Positions 37,708 through 45,238 of a stretch of DNA of 45,326 nt are shown here, piece after piece. The DNA lies in assembly GCA_030950585.1 (NCBI GenBank), contig JAUZRG010000090.1:1-45326 (forward strand). The letters are read 5' to 3'. A program made the translations under genes and the position numbers. The stretch comes from Mariprofundaceae bacterium. GTDB taxonomy: Bacteria; Pseudomonadota; Zetaproteobacteria; Mariprofundales; Mariprofundaceae. A model generated the notes under the pieces. That model saw nothing but the letters and a program-made list of their open reading frames with translations. It searched no databases and was not told the origin of the DNA. How positions within the stretch are numbered: position 1 is the stretch's first letter; the number at the start of each line of letters is the position of its first letter.

Positions 37708-38652
37708 ATGAAAGTGATTTTGGCTCAACCACGTGGCTTTTGTGCTGGTGTTGATCGCGCTATTGAAATTGTCGAAAAAGCATTGGAGCTTTTTGGCACC
37801 CCTGTTTATGTTCGCCATGAAATTGTTCACAATAAATATGTGGTCGATAGCCTGCGCAATAAAGGGGCTGTTTTTGTTGACGAAGTTGAAGACACACCTG
37901 CAAATGCACTGTTAATTTTCTCTGCTCACGGTGTCAGCCAAGAAGTGCGGCACAATGCCCAACAACGTGGCTTGCATATTGTCGATGCCACTTGTCCCTT
38001 GGTCACCAAGGTGCATTTAGAGCTTATTCGCCATCATCAACAAGGCCGCCAAATCATTTTGATTGGCCATGCAGGCCACCCTGAAGTCATCGGCACGTTA
38101 GGCCAAGTTCCTGAAGGGGCGGTGTTGCTCGTTTCAAGTATTCAAGACATCCATACCCTCAAAGTTCATGATGAAACTAAGCTCGCTTATGTTACCCAAA
38201 CCACACTCAGCATGGATGACACATTACCTATTATCACAGCCCTGCAACAACACTTTCCCAAGATTCAAGCCCCAAAACGGGAAGACATTTGTTATGCCAC
38301 CAGCAATCGTCAACTTTCCGTGAAAGAACTCGCAAAAAAAACAAATCTGATCTTAGTCATCGGTTCACCCAACTCATCCAATAGCCAACGCCTATGCGAA
38401 ACAGCCAAACAACAAGGCGTGTCTTCGTGGTTGATTGAAAATGCCACAGAAATAAAAACAGATTGGCTAAAAAACATTGCAGCTGTGGGCGTGACCGCTG
38501 GCGCTTCAGCACCTGAACTTTTGGTACAAGAAGTGGTTGACCGACTCATGCAGCTTGGCGGGGAGAGCTTGCACCATGATGTTTTTATTGAAGAAAATGT
38601 CTTTTTTCCCTTACCCAAAGAGCTAAGGATTATCGCAGACCATGAATCATGA
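37708..38652 (+). CDS. ispH: 4-hydroxy-3-methylbut-2-enyl diphosphate reductase
   Basis: IspH is the last enzyme of the MEP isoprenoid pathway and carries a 4Fe-4S cluster. The three cluster cysteines are Cys12 (GFCAGVDRAI), Cys96 (DATCPLVTKVH) and Cys195 (EDICYATSNRQ). The catalytic Glu is in GHPEVIGT, and TQTTLS is present. At 314 residues it has normal length. A good AGGAG lies 7 nt before the ATG. Its end overlaps the phosphopantetheinyl transferase by 11 bp. Confidence 0.97.
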   Translation: MKVILAQPRGFCAGVDRAIEIVEKALELFGTPVYVRHEIVHNKYVVDSLRNKGAVFVDEVEDTPANALLIFSAHGVSQEVRHNAQQRGLHIVDATCPLVTKVHLELIRHHQQGRQIILIGHAGHPEVIGTLGQVPEGAVLLVSSIQDIHTLKVHDETKLAYVTQTTLSMDDTLPIITALQQHFPKIQAPKREDICYATSNRQLSVKELAKKTNLILVIGSPNSSNSQRLCETAKQQGVSSWLIENATEIKTDWLKNIAAVGVTAGASAPELLVQEVVDRLMQLGGESLHHDVFIEENVFFPLPKELRIIADHES

Positions 38653-39289
38653 ACTTCAAACCTATTCTCTTCATATCCCCAACACATCTTGCCTAAAAGG
38701 AGAGCTTTATGCTCTTCTTTCAAGCCAAGAACAAGATCGAGCACAACGCTTATGCATACCAGAAAAGAAAGAACAATTTATCATCACACGCGGCGTACTG
38801 CGTTTATTATTATCACAACAATTAAACATCTCAGCCCATGACATCGCGATTCAAAGAAGACATTCAGGCAAACCTTTTGTGCAGAGCAGTCCCAAACTTC
38901 ACTTTAATATTTCGCATAGTTTTGAGTACGCTGTTTTTGCCCTGAGTGATCATAATGTCGGCATCGACATTGAATATTGCGATCCAACATTCGATGTCCA
39001 AGCTTCTTTGTCTTTTTTGCACCCAAAAGAAAAATCCTATCTACGCCAAAAAGATTATGATCAAGCCTTGTTTTTTGAACTGTGGACGCACAAAGAAGCA
39101 TGGGGAAAATTACATGGCGATTTAACCCATGAAGACTGGTCTAATTGGACTGTACCCACAGATCACCCACGCATTAGTCTTGAAATTCACCGTGATTACA
39201 AAGCCACCTGCTTTCAACGCCATATACACAAGCACCACCATCACTGCCTTACCACTTATAGCCTCAAGGATTTATTGAAAAAACAATGA
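38642..39289 (+). CDS. 4'-phosphopantetheinyl transferase, Sfp type
   Basis: It moves phosphopantetheine from coenzyme A to carrier proteins. The Sfp motifs are in order: GKPF (P1a), FNISHSFEYA (P1), VGIDIEYCD with the Mg-binding Asp and Glu (P2), and FFELWTHKEAWGKLHG (P3). With 215 residues it has Sfp, not AcpS, size, so it may serve a secondary-metabolite or lipid carrier or may stand in for AcpS. The C-terminus is His-rich (HKHHHHC). Both ends overlap neighbours (ispH and waaA), which argues for co-transcription. Confidence 0.92.
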   Translation: MNHELQTYSLHIPNTSCLKGELYALLSSQEQDRAQRLCIPEKKEQFIITRGVLRLLLSQQLNISAHDIAIQRRHSGKPFVQSSPKLHFNISHSFEYAVFALSDHNVGIDIEYCDPTFDVQASLSFLHPKEKSYLRQKDYDQALFFELWTHKEAWGKLHGDLTHEDWSNWTVPTDHPRISLEIHRDYKATCFQRHIHKHHHHCLTTYSLKDLLKKQ

Positions 39290-40476
39290 ATAGCCCACAG
39301 CAAGAACCCATCAAGTGGCGACAGCACCTTAGCCTAGATTTACCAAAAGTATCACCATCGCCTTTATGGATTCACGCATGCTCTGTGGGTGAGGTCGCAT
39401 CAGTTGCCCCCCTTATTCGTAGCTTAATCCAGCAAGGCATGCCACTACACCTCACCGTTGTGACCAAGACAGGTATGCAACATGCTAGACGTTGCTTTTC
39501 AGATCAAATCAGCATTTCTTATTTGCCTTGGGATTTACCCACACGCTGCGCAAAACTATTCAAGCACATTCAGCCACGCGCCCTGCTGATTGCAGAAACA
39601 GAGTTCTGGCCCGGCTTGCTCAAAGCTGCCAAGAAGCATCACACCCCTGTCATCAGTATCAATGCCCGCATTTCAGACCGATCCTTCCCACGCTATCAAA
39701 AAACATCGTTCTACTGGCGACGTGTGTTATCTGGTGTGAATTTATTCTTAGCCCAAAGTGATATTGATGCCCAACGCTTAGAAAAAATGGGCATTCCGTC
39801 ACAACGGATTCAAAGCATCGGCAATTTAAAATATGCCACCCCTCGCCCTGAAGTTGACCTTGCCGACTTGCAACAAAAATTAGATCCATCAAAACAACGA
39901 CCCATCATTGTCCTCGCCAGTTCTCACGAAAACGAAGAGCAACAAATTTTAGAGCAGCTTGCCCAATGGCAAAGCCAATACCCCAACCTCCTTTTAGTCA
40001 TTGTGCCACGCCACCCGCAACGCTTTGATACTGTAGCTGAACTCATTCATGATTTTGGTTTTTCAGTGAAACGCTGGTCTCAGGATGATCCACGACCTGT
40101 TGATGTGCTTTTGGTCGATGCTATGGGCGTTTTAAATCAGCTTTATGCTATTTGTGACATTGCGATTATTGCAGGTAGCTTTAGTAATATTGGTGGACAC
40201 AACCCATTAGAAGCTGCGATTTGGGGCAAAGGCGTATTAACAGGCCCTTATGTGCAAAACTTCCGTCAAATCATGCAAGAAATGCAACAACAGGGTGCAG
40301 CGATCATCTGTAAGGATAAGAATGAACTTGCAAGCAGTGTCATCCAGTTACTGCAAAATGATTCACAGCGATTGCATTTACACAGGGCAGCTGAAAAAGT
40401 GATGGAAAACAAAGAACGTATTTTACAAAAAACATTGACTGAGCTTCATAAAATCATCCCTTCCATCACAGCATAA
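39286..40476 (+). CDS. waaA: Kdo transferase WaaA (KdtA)
   Basis: WaaA attaches Kdo to lipid A. The N-terminal half shows WIHACSVGEVASVAPLI with the catalytic Glu and TVVTKTGMQHA, then ETEFWPGLL. The C-terminal half shows LASSHENEEQQIL and IAGSFSNIGGHNPLEA. With 396 residues it is about 30 shorter than the E. coli enzyme, and the usual N-terminal membrane anchor is missing: the protein begins with polar residues directly before the glycosyltransferase domain. No in-frame start further upstream was seen that would add it. The start overlaps the preceding transferase stop (ATGA). Confidence 0.93.
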   Translation: MNSPQQEPIKWRQHLSLDLPKVSPSPLWIHACSVGEVASVAPLIRSLIQQGMPLHLTVVTKTGMQHARRCFSDQISISYLPWDLPTRCAKLFKHIQPRALLIAETEFWPGLLKAAKKHHTPVISINARISDRSFPRYQKTSFYWRRVLSGVNLFLAQSDIDAQRLEKMGIPSQRIQSIGNLKYATPRPEVDLADLQQKLDPSKQRPIIVLASSHENEEQQILEQLAQWQSQYPNLLLVIVPRHPQRFDTVAELIHDFGFSVKRWSQDDPRPVDVLLVDAMGVLNQLYAICDIAIIAGSFSNIGGHNPLEAAIWGKGVLTGPYVQNFRQIMQEMQQQGAAIICKDKNELASSVIQLLQNDSQRLHLHRAAEKVMENKERILQKTLTELHKIIPSITA

Positions 40477-40498
40477 ACGTCTTTTATTAAATAGCTTG

Positions 40499-40525
40499 CT
40501 GACAACTGTAACTTATCTCCATAAT
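40499..40525 (+). promoter_or_regulatory. Candidate sigma-70 promoter for the mnmG-rsmG-parAB operon
   Basis: CTGACA (40499-40504, five of six to TTGACA) is followed after 15 nt by CATAAT (40520-40525, five of six to TATAAT). Transcription would start near 40531-40534, at or next to the mnmG ATG. The spacing is 2 nt short of the optimum. The parS-like site begins one base after the start of the ATG. Confidence 0.4.
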
Positions 40526-40533
40526 GTTGCGCC

Positions 40534-42411
40534 ATGTTGCACGTGAAACACTTACAAAGAACAGATGTTATTATTGTTGGCGCAGGCCATGCTGGCTGTG
40601 AAGCCGCTTTGGCGGCGGCTCGCCGTGGCGCAAGCGTCAGACTCATCACCCAAGATCTCGATACCATTGCTAAAATGTCTTGTAATCCCGCCATTGGCGG
40701 CATTGGCAAAAGTCACCTTGTGCATGAAATTGATGCGATGGGTGGTGCAATGGGGCGTATGGCTGACCTTTCAGCCTTGCAGTATCGCTTATTGAACCGA
40801 CGCAAAGGTCCTGCTGTTCGTGCCACACGCACCCAGTGTGACCGACGTTTGTATCATATCCATATGCGCCAAATCTTAGACGCACAGCCCAACCTTCATC
40901 TTCATCAAGGCACGATTCGTGAACTGATGTTTGATGGTGATCGTGTGATTGGTGTGGTGGATGAACTTGATATTGCCCATGAAGCCGCAGCCGTCATTCT
41001 CACCACAGGTACTTTTCTTGAAGGTTTGATTCATGTTGGGGAAAAACAGTTTTCAGCAGGACGCGCCGCCAATGCCGCTGTGCATGGCCTTAGCGCGGAA
41101 CTTTACCGCAAAGAACTCAAGCTTGGTCGCCTCAAAACAGGCACACCCCCACGCCTAGATAAACGCAGTATTGATTGGGACAGTCTACCACGCCAAGCAG
41201 GTGAAACAGATTTACTGCCTTTTAGTCGCCTACACCAGAAGATCACCCAAAATCAAATTCCTTGTGCCATTAGTCGTACCAACCAAAGAACGCATGATAT
41301 TATCATGGAAAACTTAGCACGTTCACCGATGTATTCAGGTACGATTGAAAGCACTGGCCCACGCTATTGCCCCAGCATTGAAGATAAAATTCATCGCTTT
41401 GCTAGCAAAGATAGCCATCAAGTCTTTTTAGAACCTGAAGGCCGTGATCATGCTGAAGTTTACCCCAACGGTATTTCCACCTCACTGCCCATTGATGTGC
41501 AATGGGCTTTTGTACGTAGCATGGAAGGCCTTGAAAATGCGATAATTATTCGCCCTGGCTATGCCATAGAATATGATTATGTGGATCCCACAGAACTTAA
41601 AGCCACGCTGGAATGCAAGAAAGTATCGGCTCTCTTTCATGCGGGTCAAATCAATGGCACCACAGGTTATGAAGAAGCGGCTGCCCAAGGTTTGATTGCG
41701 GGCATCAATGCTGCCGCCCATGCCCTCGACCTTGAATCATGGGTTCCCAGCCGTAGCGAAGCTTATATTGGTGTGATGCTTGATGACCTTGTGAACAAAG
41801 GCATTACCGAGCCTTATCGCATGTTCACCTCACGGGCAGAGTTTCGTTTGCGCCTGCGTGAAGACAATGCTGACGTGCGTTTATCGGAGCATGCCATCCG
41901 CATGGGTATGCTCAGCCCAGAGCAACAACGCCACTTTGAGCAACGCCAACACACCTTGAGCCACTTTGAAGCGCAAATTAAAAGCTGCCGCATCGGCTGT
42001 GGTAAGCAATGGAAAGAGCGATTGGATGAACATCAATTGCCGATGCCCAAACAAGACATGCTCTTCTCTCCTTATAGTCACCGCCAAGATGTGGATAGCA
42101 AAGAAGCCATGCGCCTCTTTGCAGGTTTTGAAGATTTAAATCCCTTTGACCAACAAAGCTTAATGGCTTTTGTGCATTACGATGGTTATTTAGAGAAACA
42201 AGATCAGGAGATTAAAAGTTTTCAACGCTTAGAAAGCCAGAAAATACCAAATGATTTTGACTACACGCAAGTTGGAGGTTTGAGCATTGAAGCTCACCAA
42301 CGCTTGGTAGAACACCGCCCTCTCAGTCTTGGCCAAGCCTCACGTCTTTCTGGCATCACGCCTGCTGCAATCACAGCTTTAAGTATGTTTTTACGGACGA
42401 AAAAAACATGA
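40534..42411 (+). CDS. mnmG: tRNA uridine-5-carboxymethylaminomethyl modification enzyme MnmG
   Basis: MnmG (GidA) works with MnmE to modify the wobble uridine of several tRNAs. The FAD-binding motif VIIVGAGHAGCEAALAAAR is at residues ~13-31, followed by CNPAIGGIGKSHLVHEIDAMGG and GPAVRATRTQCDRRLY, and later GTPPRLDKRSI. The C-terminal part with YDGYLEKQ is intact. Length (625) is normal. The ATG at 40534 is supported by alignment of its N-terminus, but no Shine-Dalgarno sequence precedes it, and the predicted promoter ends a few bases before it. The gene overlaps rsmG (ATGA) and heads the operon. Confidence 0.98.
   Translation: MLHVKHLQRTDVIIVGAGHAGCEAALAAARRGASVRLITQDLDTIAKMSCNPAIGGIGKSHLVHEIDAMGGAMGRMADLSALQYRLLNRRKGPAVRATRTQCDRRLYHIHMRQILDAQPNLHLHQGTIRELMFDGDRVIGVVDELDIAHEAAAVILTTGTFLEGLIHVGEKQFSAGRAANAAVHGLSAELYRKELKLGRLKTGTPPRLDKRSIDWDSLPRQAGETDLLPFSRLHQKITQNQIPCAISRTNQRTHDIIMENLARSPMYSGTIESTGPRYCPSIEDKIHRFASKDSHQVFLEPEGRDHAEVYPNGISTSLPIDVQWAFVRSMEGLENAIIIRPGYAIEYDYVDPTELKATLECKKVSALFHAGQINGTTGYEEAAAQGLIAGINAAAHALDLESWVPSRSEAYIGVMLDDLVNKGITEPYRMFTSRAEFRLRLREDNADVRLSEHAIRMGMLSPEQQRHFEQRQHTLSHFEAQIKSCRIGCGKQWKERLDEHQLPMPKQDMLFSPYSHRQDVDSKEAMRLFAGFEDLNPFDQQSLMAFVHYDGYLEKQDQEIKSFQRLESQKIPNDFDYTQVGGLSIEAHQRLVEHRPLSLGQASRLSGITPAAITALSMFLRTKKT
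40535..40550. promoter_or_regulatory. parS-like ParB binding site overlapping mnmG start codon
   Basis: TGTTGCACGTGAAACA matches the common parS sequence TGTTTCACGTGAAACA at 15 of 16 positions; only position 5 differs, which is the position that varies most between natural sites. It begins at the T of the mnmG ATG, 9 bp after the predicted -10 box and about 2.4-4 kb from parA and parB. Confidence 0.8.
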
Positions 42412-42956
42412 AAAAGAATTTAAACCGTTATGTCGAAGAAGTGATGTTTTTTTCTAAAGCACTCAACCTCACTTCTATTCATGATTCAGCCTTATTTTAT
42501 GAACGCTTTATCGAACCCTCAGTCAAGCTAGCCAGTTTTTTGCCTGAGCAAGGCCGCTTGCTTGATGTGGGCAGTGGCATGGGTGTTCCGGGAATACCCA
42601 TCGTCATCTCCAAACCTGAGATACAAGGTGTATTGGTCGAACGCCGAAAAAAGCGGGCTGAATTTATTCGCCACGTCAGCAGAAAGCTCGACCTCAAGCT
42701 TGAAGTTCATGCCAGCGACATCAATAAGATCCCTTCTTTAGAAGTGAACTTATGTGTGGCCAGAGCAGTATCCAAGCCCGATGTGTTATTAAAAATGTTT
42801 ACACAACATTGCATTACAGGTGCGTTGGCTGTGTTTCCTGTCGCGGCAGAAGCCAGACCCAAAGACCAAGCTGGATGGGTATTTGAAGAAGAATATCGCA
42901 TCATGAGCGGCCCACAGCAGCAGCGCATACACCAATATCGTTACGGAGAACATTAA
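42408..42956 (+). CDS. rsmG: 16S rRNA guanine-527 N7-methyltransferase RsmG
   Basis: RsmG (GidB) methylates G527 of 16S rRNA; its loss often gives low-level streptomycin resistance. The SAM loop is LLDVGSGMGVPGIPIVI, followed by LVERRKKRAEFIRHVSRKL and the CVARAVS segment. It has 182 residues compared with about 207 in E. coli, mainly through shorter loops and a short N-terminus. The N-terminal FERFIEPS segment typical of the family is present as YERFIEPS. The start overlaps the mnmG stop (ATGA) and the stop overlaps the parA start (TAATG). Confidence 0.95.
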   Translation: MKKNLNRYVEEVMFFSKALNLTSIHDSALFYERFIEPSVKLASFLPEQGRLLDVGSGMGVPGIPIVISKPEIQGVLVERRKKRAEFIRHVSRKLDLKLEVHASDINKIPSLEVNLCVARAVSKPDVLLKMFTQHCITGALAVFPVAAEARPKDQAGWVFEEEYRIMSGPQQQRIHQYRYGEH

Positions 42957-43750
42957 TGCAATACAGTCATTTGGGTTCAGTGATCCCTATTGCCAATCAA
43001 AAAGGCGGTGTGGGTAAAACCACAACCAGTATCAACCTTGCGGCCTCACTTGCAGCCTTAGATAAACGTGTTTTATTGATTGATTTAGACCCACAAGGCA
43101 ATGCATCCACAGGCTTGGGCATTGATAAAGATGATGCAGATAACACCACCTATGACTTGCTCATGGGTACTTGTGCATTAGAAGATTGTGTCATGGAAAC
43201 AAGCTGCGAAGGTTTATTTATTGTACCTGCCAATGGTGATTTGGTTGGTGCTGACCTTGCGATGGCCAATATGCCAAAGCGTGAATTGCTTCTCAATCAA
43301 GTCTTAAATCAATACAAAGGTGAACACTTTCACTTTGTTTTGATTGATTGCCCCCCCACACTCAACCTTCTCACCATCAACGCTTTGTCGGCTGCCAGTA
43401 AAATCTTAATCACCCTGCAAACTGAATTTTATGCGATGGAAGGTTTAACTCAAATGCATGATGCGATTCGTCATGTACGTGCCAATCTCAATGAAAATTT
43501 AAGCATTGATGGCATTCTTTTAACCCTTGTGGATCGACGCAACACCCTTGACCGCCAAGTTGAAAAAGAAGTCCGCGCTTATTATGGCAGCCAAGTGTAT
43601 GAAACTGTCATTCCACGTAACGTACGTTTGGCCGAAGCCCCAAGTCATGGCATTCCTATTATCCACTACTCCGTGCAAGCCACAGGTTCAGTGGCTTATT
43701 TGAGCATGGCACAAGAAATGTTGGAAAGAGAAAGCATAGAAAGGAGTTAG
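42956..43750 (+). CDS. parA: Chromosome partitioning ATPase ParA (Soj)
   Basis: A deviant Walker-A ATPase that moves ParB-parS complexes over the nucleoid. Motifs in order: ANQKGGVGKTTTSINLA (residues ~12-28), LLIDLDPQGNASTGLG, FVLIDCPPTLNLLTINAL and the DNA-binding C-terminal helix. At 264 residues it is chromosomal in type, without the N-terminal helix-turn-helix of plasmid SopA/P1 ParA proteins. It sits in the usual place after mnmG-rsmG and 2 nt before parB. Confidence 0.97.
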   Translation: MQYSHLGSVIPIANQKGGVGKTTTSINLAASLAALDKRVLLIDLDPQGNASTGLGIDKDDADNTTYDLLMGTCALEDCVMETSCEGLFIVPANGDLVGADLAMANMPKRELLLNQVLNQYKGEHFHFVLIDCPPTLNLLTINALSAASKILITLQTEFYAMEGLTQMHDAIRHVRANLNENLSIDGILLTLVDRRNTLDRQVEKEVRAYYGSQVYETVIPRNVRLAEAPSHGIPIIHYSVQATGSVAYLSMAQEMLERESIERS

Positions 43751-43752
43751 TC

Positions 43753-44613
43753 ATGGCAATCAAAAAACGTGGTTTAGGTCGTGGTCTCAACGCCTTACTT
43801 GCAGGCACAGGTACACTTGACCCTGAAATAAGCAAAACCACCAATACCTTAAAAATAAAATCCATTAAGCCCAACCCTTTTCAACCAAGGGTCATCTTCG
43901 ATGATGCGGAACTCACCAACTTAGCTGAGTCTATTCGCCTTGATGGCGTGATCATGCCTATTTTGGTGCGTCCTGCCAAAAACAACACCTATCAGCTCAT
44001 TGCAGGTGAACGCCGTTGGCGCGCCTCTCAACTGGCTGGTTTGCATGATATTCCCGCGATTGTGCGTGATGTGGATGATCGCCAAGCTTTAGAGCTGGCT
44101 ATCATTGAAAATGAGCATCGCAATGATTTAACTGCAATGGAATCAGCACGCGCCTACCAACGCTTGCATAAAGAATTTGGCCTCACCCAAATCGATATTG
44201 CAACACGCATTGGTATTTCACGCTCACAAGTGACCAACCTCATTCGCTTGCTGCAATTACCACAACTCGTGCAAGACCTCATTGATCAACGCGCCATCGG
44301 CATGGGTCATGCTCGACCTTTAATTAACCTCAGCGAAGCAGAATCCATTAAGCTCGCGCAACGCTGCATTGCAGAAGGTTGGAGTGTTCGCCAAGTCGAG
44401 CAAGCCAGTAAAAACAATAAAATAGCAGCGAATACAACAAAGACACCCGAACCATCCATGCGAAAAATTCAAGATGAAATAAGCTTACACCTTGGTTTAG
44501 CCATACAATTAAACCAAAAACGCAACGGCAAAGGTGAAATGCGAATTAAATTTAAAAATCAACAAGAGATGGATGATGTGATTCACCATATAAAGAAACT
44601 CAGAACAGCATAA
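43753..44613 (+). CDS. parB: Chromosome partitioning protein ParB (Spo0J)
   Basis: ParB is a CTP-dependent DNA clamp that loads at parS and spreads. The N-terminal CTPase domain (~30-125) shows NPFQPR, GVIMPILVRP, the GERRWRAS motif and ENEHRNDLTAMESA. The helix-turn-helix (~140-200) has LTQIDIATRIGISRSQVTNLIRLL. A C-terminal dimer domain follows (~225-286). The length of 286 is normal. AAGGAG lies 5 nt before the ATG, provided by the end of parA. The gene is closed by a strong terminator at 44630-44667. Confidence 0.97.
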   Translation: MAIKKRGLGRGLNALLAGTGTLDPEISKTTNTLKIKSIKPNPFQPRVIFDDAELTNLAESIRLDGVIMPILVRPAKNNTYQLIAGERRWRASQLAGLHDIPAIVRDVDDRQALELAIIENEHRNDLTAMESARAYQRLHKEFGLTQIDIATRIGISRSQVTNLIRLLQLPQLVQDLIDQRAIGMGHARPLINLSEAESIKLAQRCIAEGWSVRQVEQASKNNKIAANTTKTPEPSMRKIQDEISLHLGLAIQLNQKRNGKGEMRIKFKNQQEMDDVIHHIKKLRTA

Positions 44614-44629
44614 TTCGTTTTTAAACCAT

Positions 44630-44667
44630 AAAAAAAGGCTCAGTTGTCACGCAACTGAGCCTTTTTT
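44630..44667. terminator. Bidirectional rho-independent terminator after parB
   Basis: A perfect 10-bp stem (GGCTCAGTTG / CAACTGAGCC, 44637-44646 and 44652-44661) with the 5-nt loop TCACG is preceded by A7 and followed by T6. It can stop transcription from either side. It closes the parB transcript. The same 38 nt recur identically at 44863-44900. Confidence 0.92.
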
Positions 44668-44794
44668 CTGTGGGGAAACTAAACTGCCCTTAAATTGGAA
44701 TCAGATGCCGAGGGGAGGACGACATCTGATGTACGAAGTATAGGCAGTAGCCCTTTAAGGAAAGATGATGATTACATTAAAGAAGATTAAGGTT
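44630..44794. repeat. Tandem structured unit, copy A (candidate small RNA)
   Basis: This unit of 165 nt recurs 231-233 nt downstream. It contains the terminator hairpin (44630-44667), a variable spacer of 33 nt, and a near-identical 94-nt part (44701-44794; two substitutions). The 94-nt part, with the preceding A, holds a stem of ATCAGATGCCG / CGACATCTGAT around the loop AGGGGAGGA. The one changed stem base makes an A-C mismatch on the plus strand but a G-U pair on the minus strand. A minus-strand transcript would end at the hairpin inside the unit. A weak minus promoter is seen for this copy only (TTGCCT, 16 nt, TTTAAT). Confidence 0.7.
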
Positions 44795-44862
44795 ATCAGG
44801 CAAAGAACATCCAGCATCTAAAAACAGTCTTAAAGCCTTGATATTCATTGACAAAAAATCAC

Positions 44863-44900
44863 AAAAAAAGGCTCAGTTGTCACGCAACTGAGCCTTTTTT
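44863..44900. terminator. Bidirectional terminator, second copy
   Basis: Identical to the terminator at 44630-44667: A7, stem at 44870-44879 and 44885-44894, T6. On the minus strand it would stop reading-through from the CRISPR array side before it reaches parB; on the plus strand it would end any transcript starting in copy A. Confidence 0.9.
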
Positions 44901-45025
44901 ATGTGGGGAAATAAACACCCTATAAACAGGATCAGATGTCGAGGGGAGGACGACATCTGATGTACGAAGTATAGGCAGTAGCCCTTTAAGGAAAGATGAT
45001 GATTACATTAAAGAAGGTTAAGGTT
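44863..45025. repeat. Tandem structured unit, copy B (candidate small RNA)
   Basis: Second copy of the unit, 163 nt. The stem here is fully paired over 11 bp (ATCAGATGTCG / CGACATCTGAT, 44931-44941 and 44951-44961) with the same AGGGGAGGA loop. The spacer between hairpin and stem differs from copy A and is 2 nt shorter. Beyond 45025 the two copies lose all similarity. The similarity of hairpin and stem, with a drifting linker, is what a structured RNA would show; a recent duplication with partial drift is the simpler alternative. Confidence 0.7.
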
Positions 45026-45059
45026 GTGATGCACCTTAGGTGTAGCACTGACAGAAAAG

Positions 45060-45090
45060 GGCTTAAACAAGGCCAGTTTATTTTGATATT
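45060..45090 (+). terminator. Weak hairpin followed by T-rich tract
   Basis: A 5-bp stem with one G-T pair (GGCTT 45060-45064, AGGCC 45070-45074) is followed by AGTTTATTTTGATATTTTA. It could end a plus-strand transcript from copy B. The stem is short, so this is tentative. Confidence 0.25.
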
Positions 45091-45093
45091 TTA

Positions 45094-45190
45094 TCCCCCT
45101 TTTTCAAAATGGGAGGCAATTTATTTCATCATCGCGCATCGCTGAGTAGACGCTGTTTTCATTCCCCTCTTTGGCAAATATGGACTAAGG
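45094..45190. repeat. Decayed palindromic intergenic elements
   Basis: TATCCCCCTTTTTCAAAATG followed by GGAGGCAAT (from 45093) and ATTCCCCTCTTTGGCAAATA followed by TGGACTAAGG (45161-45190) look like imperfect halves of C-rich/G-rich palindromes that occur in many bacterial intergenic regions. Both keep the left arm (CCCC then T-rich) and have a damaged right arm. They may be old REP- or MITE-like insertions. The call rests on general resemblance only. Confidence 0.3.
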
Positions 45191-45238
45191 TATATTTATT
45201 CAAACTATTGTTTTCATTTGGTTAATCACTAAATATCT

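Larger units (their letters stand above)
44614..45238. other. Non-coding region between parB and the CRISPR array
   Basis: These 625 bases hold no gene of normal size. They contain the two tandem structured units, a linker between them (44795-44862), the weak hairpin at 45060, and two C-rich/G-rich decayed palindromes at 45094-45120 and 45161-45190. The last 50 bases before the array are AT-rich. Short frames with Shine-Dalgarno sequences occur in both units but are not clearly conserved. Confidence 0.8.

Noticed and set aside
44736-44760. ATAGGCAG shared by the tandem units and the CRISPR repeat
   Set aside because: An eight-base match between a 28-nt repeat and these units is not unlikely by chance, and no CTGCC/GGCAG hairpin is present in the units, so they are not degenerate CRISPR repeats.
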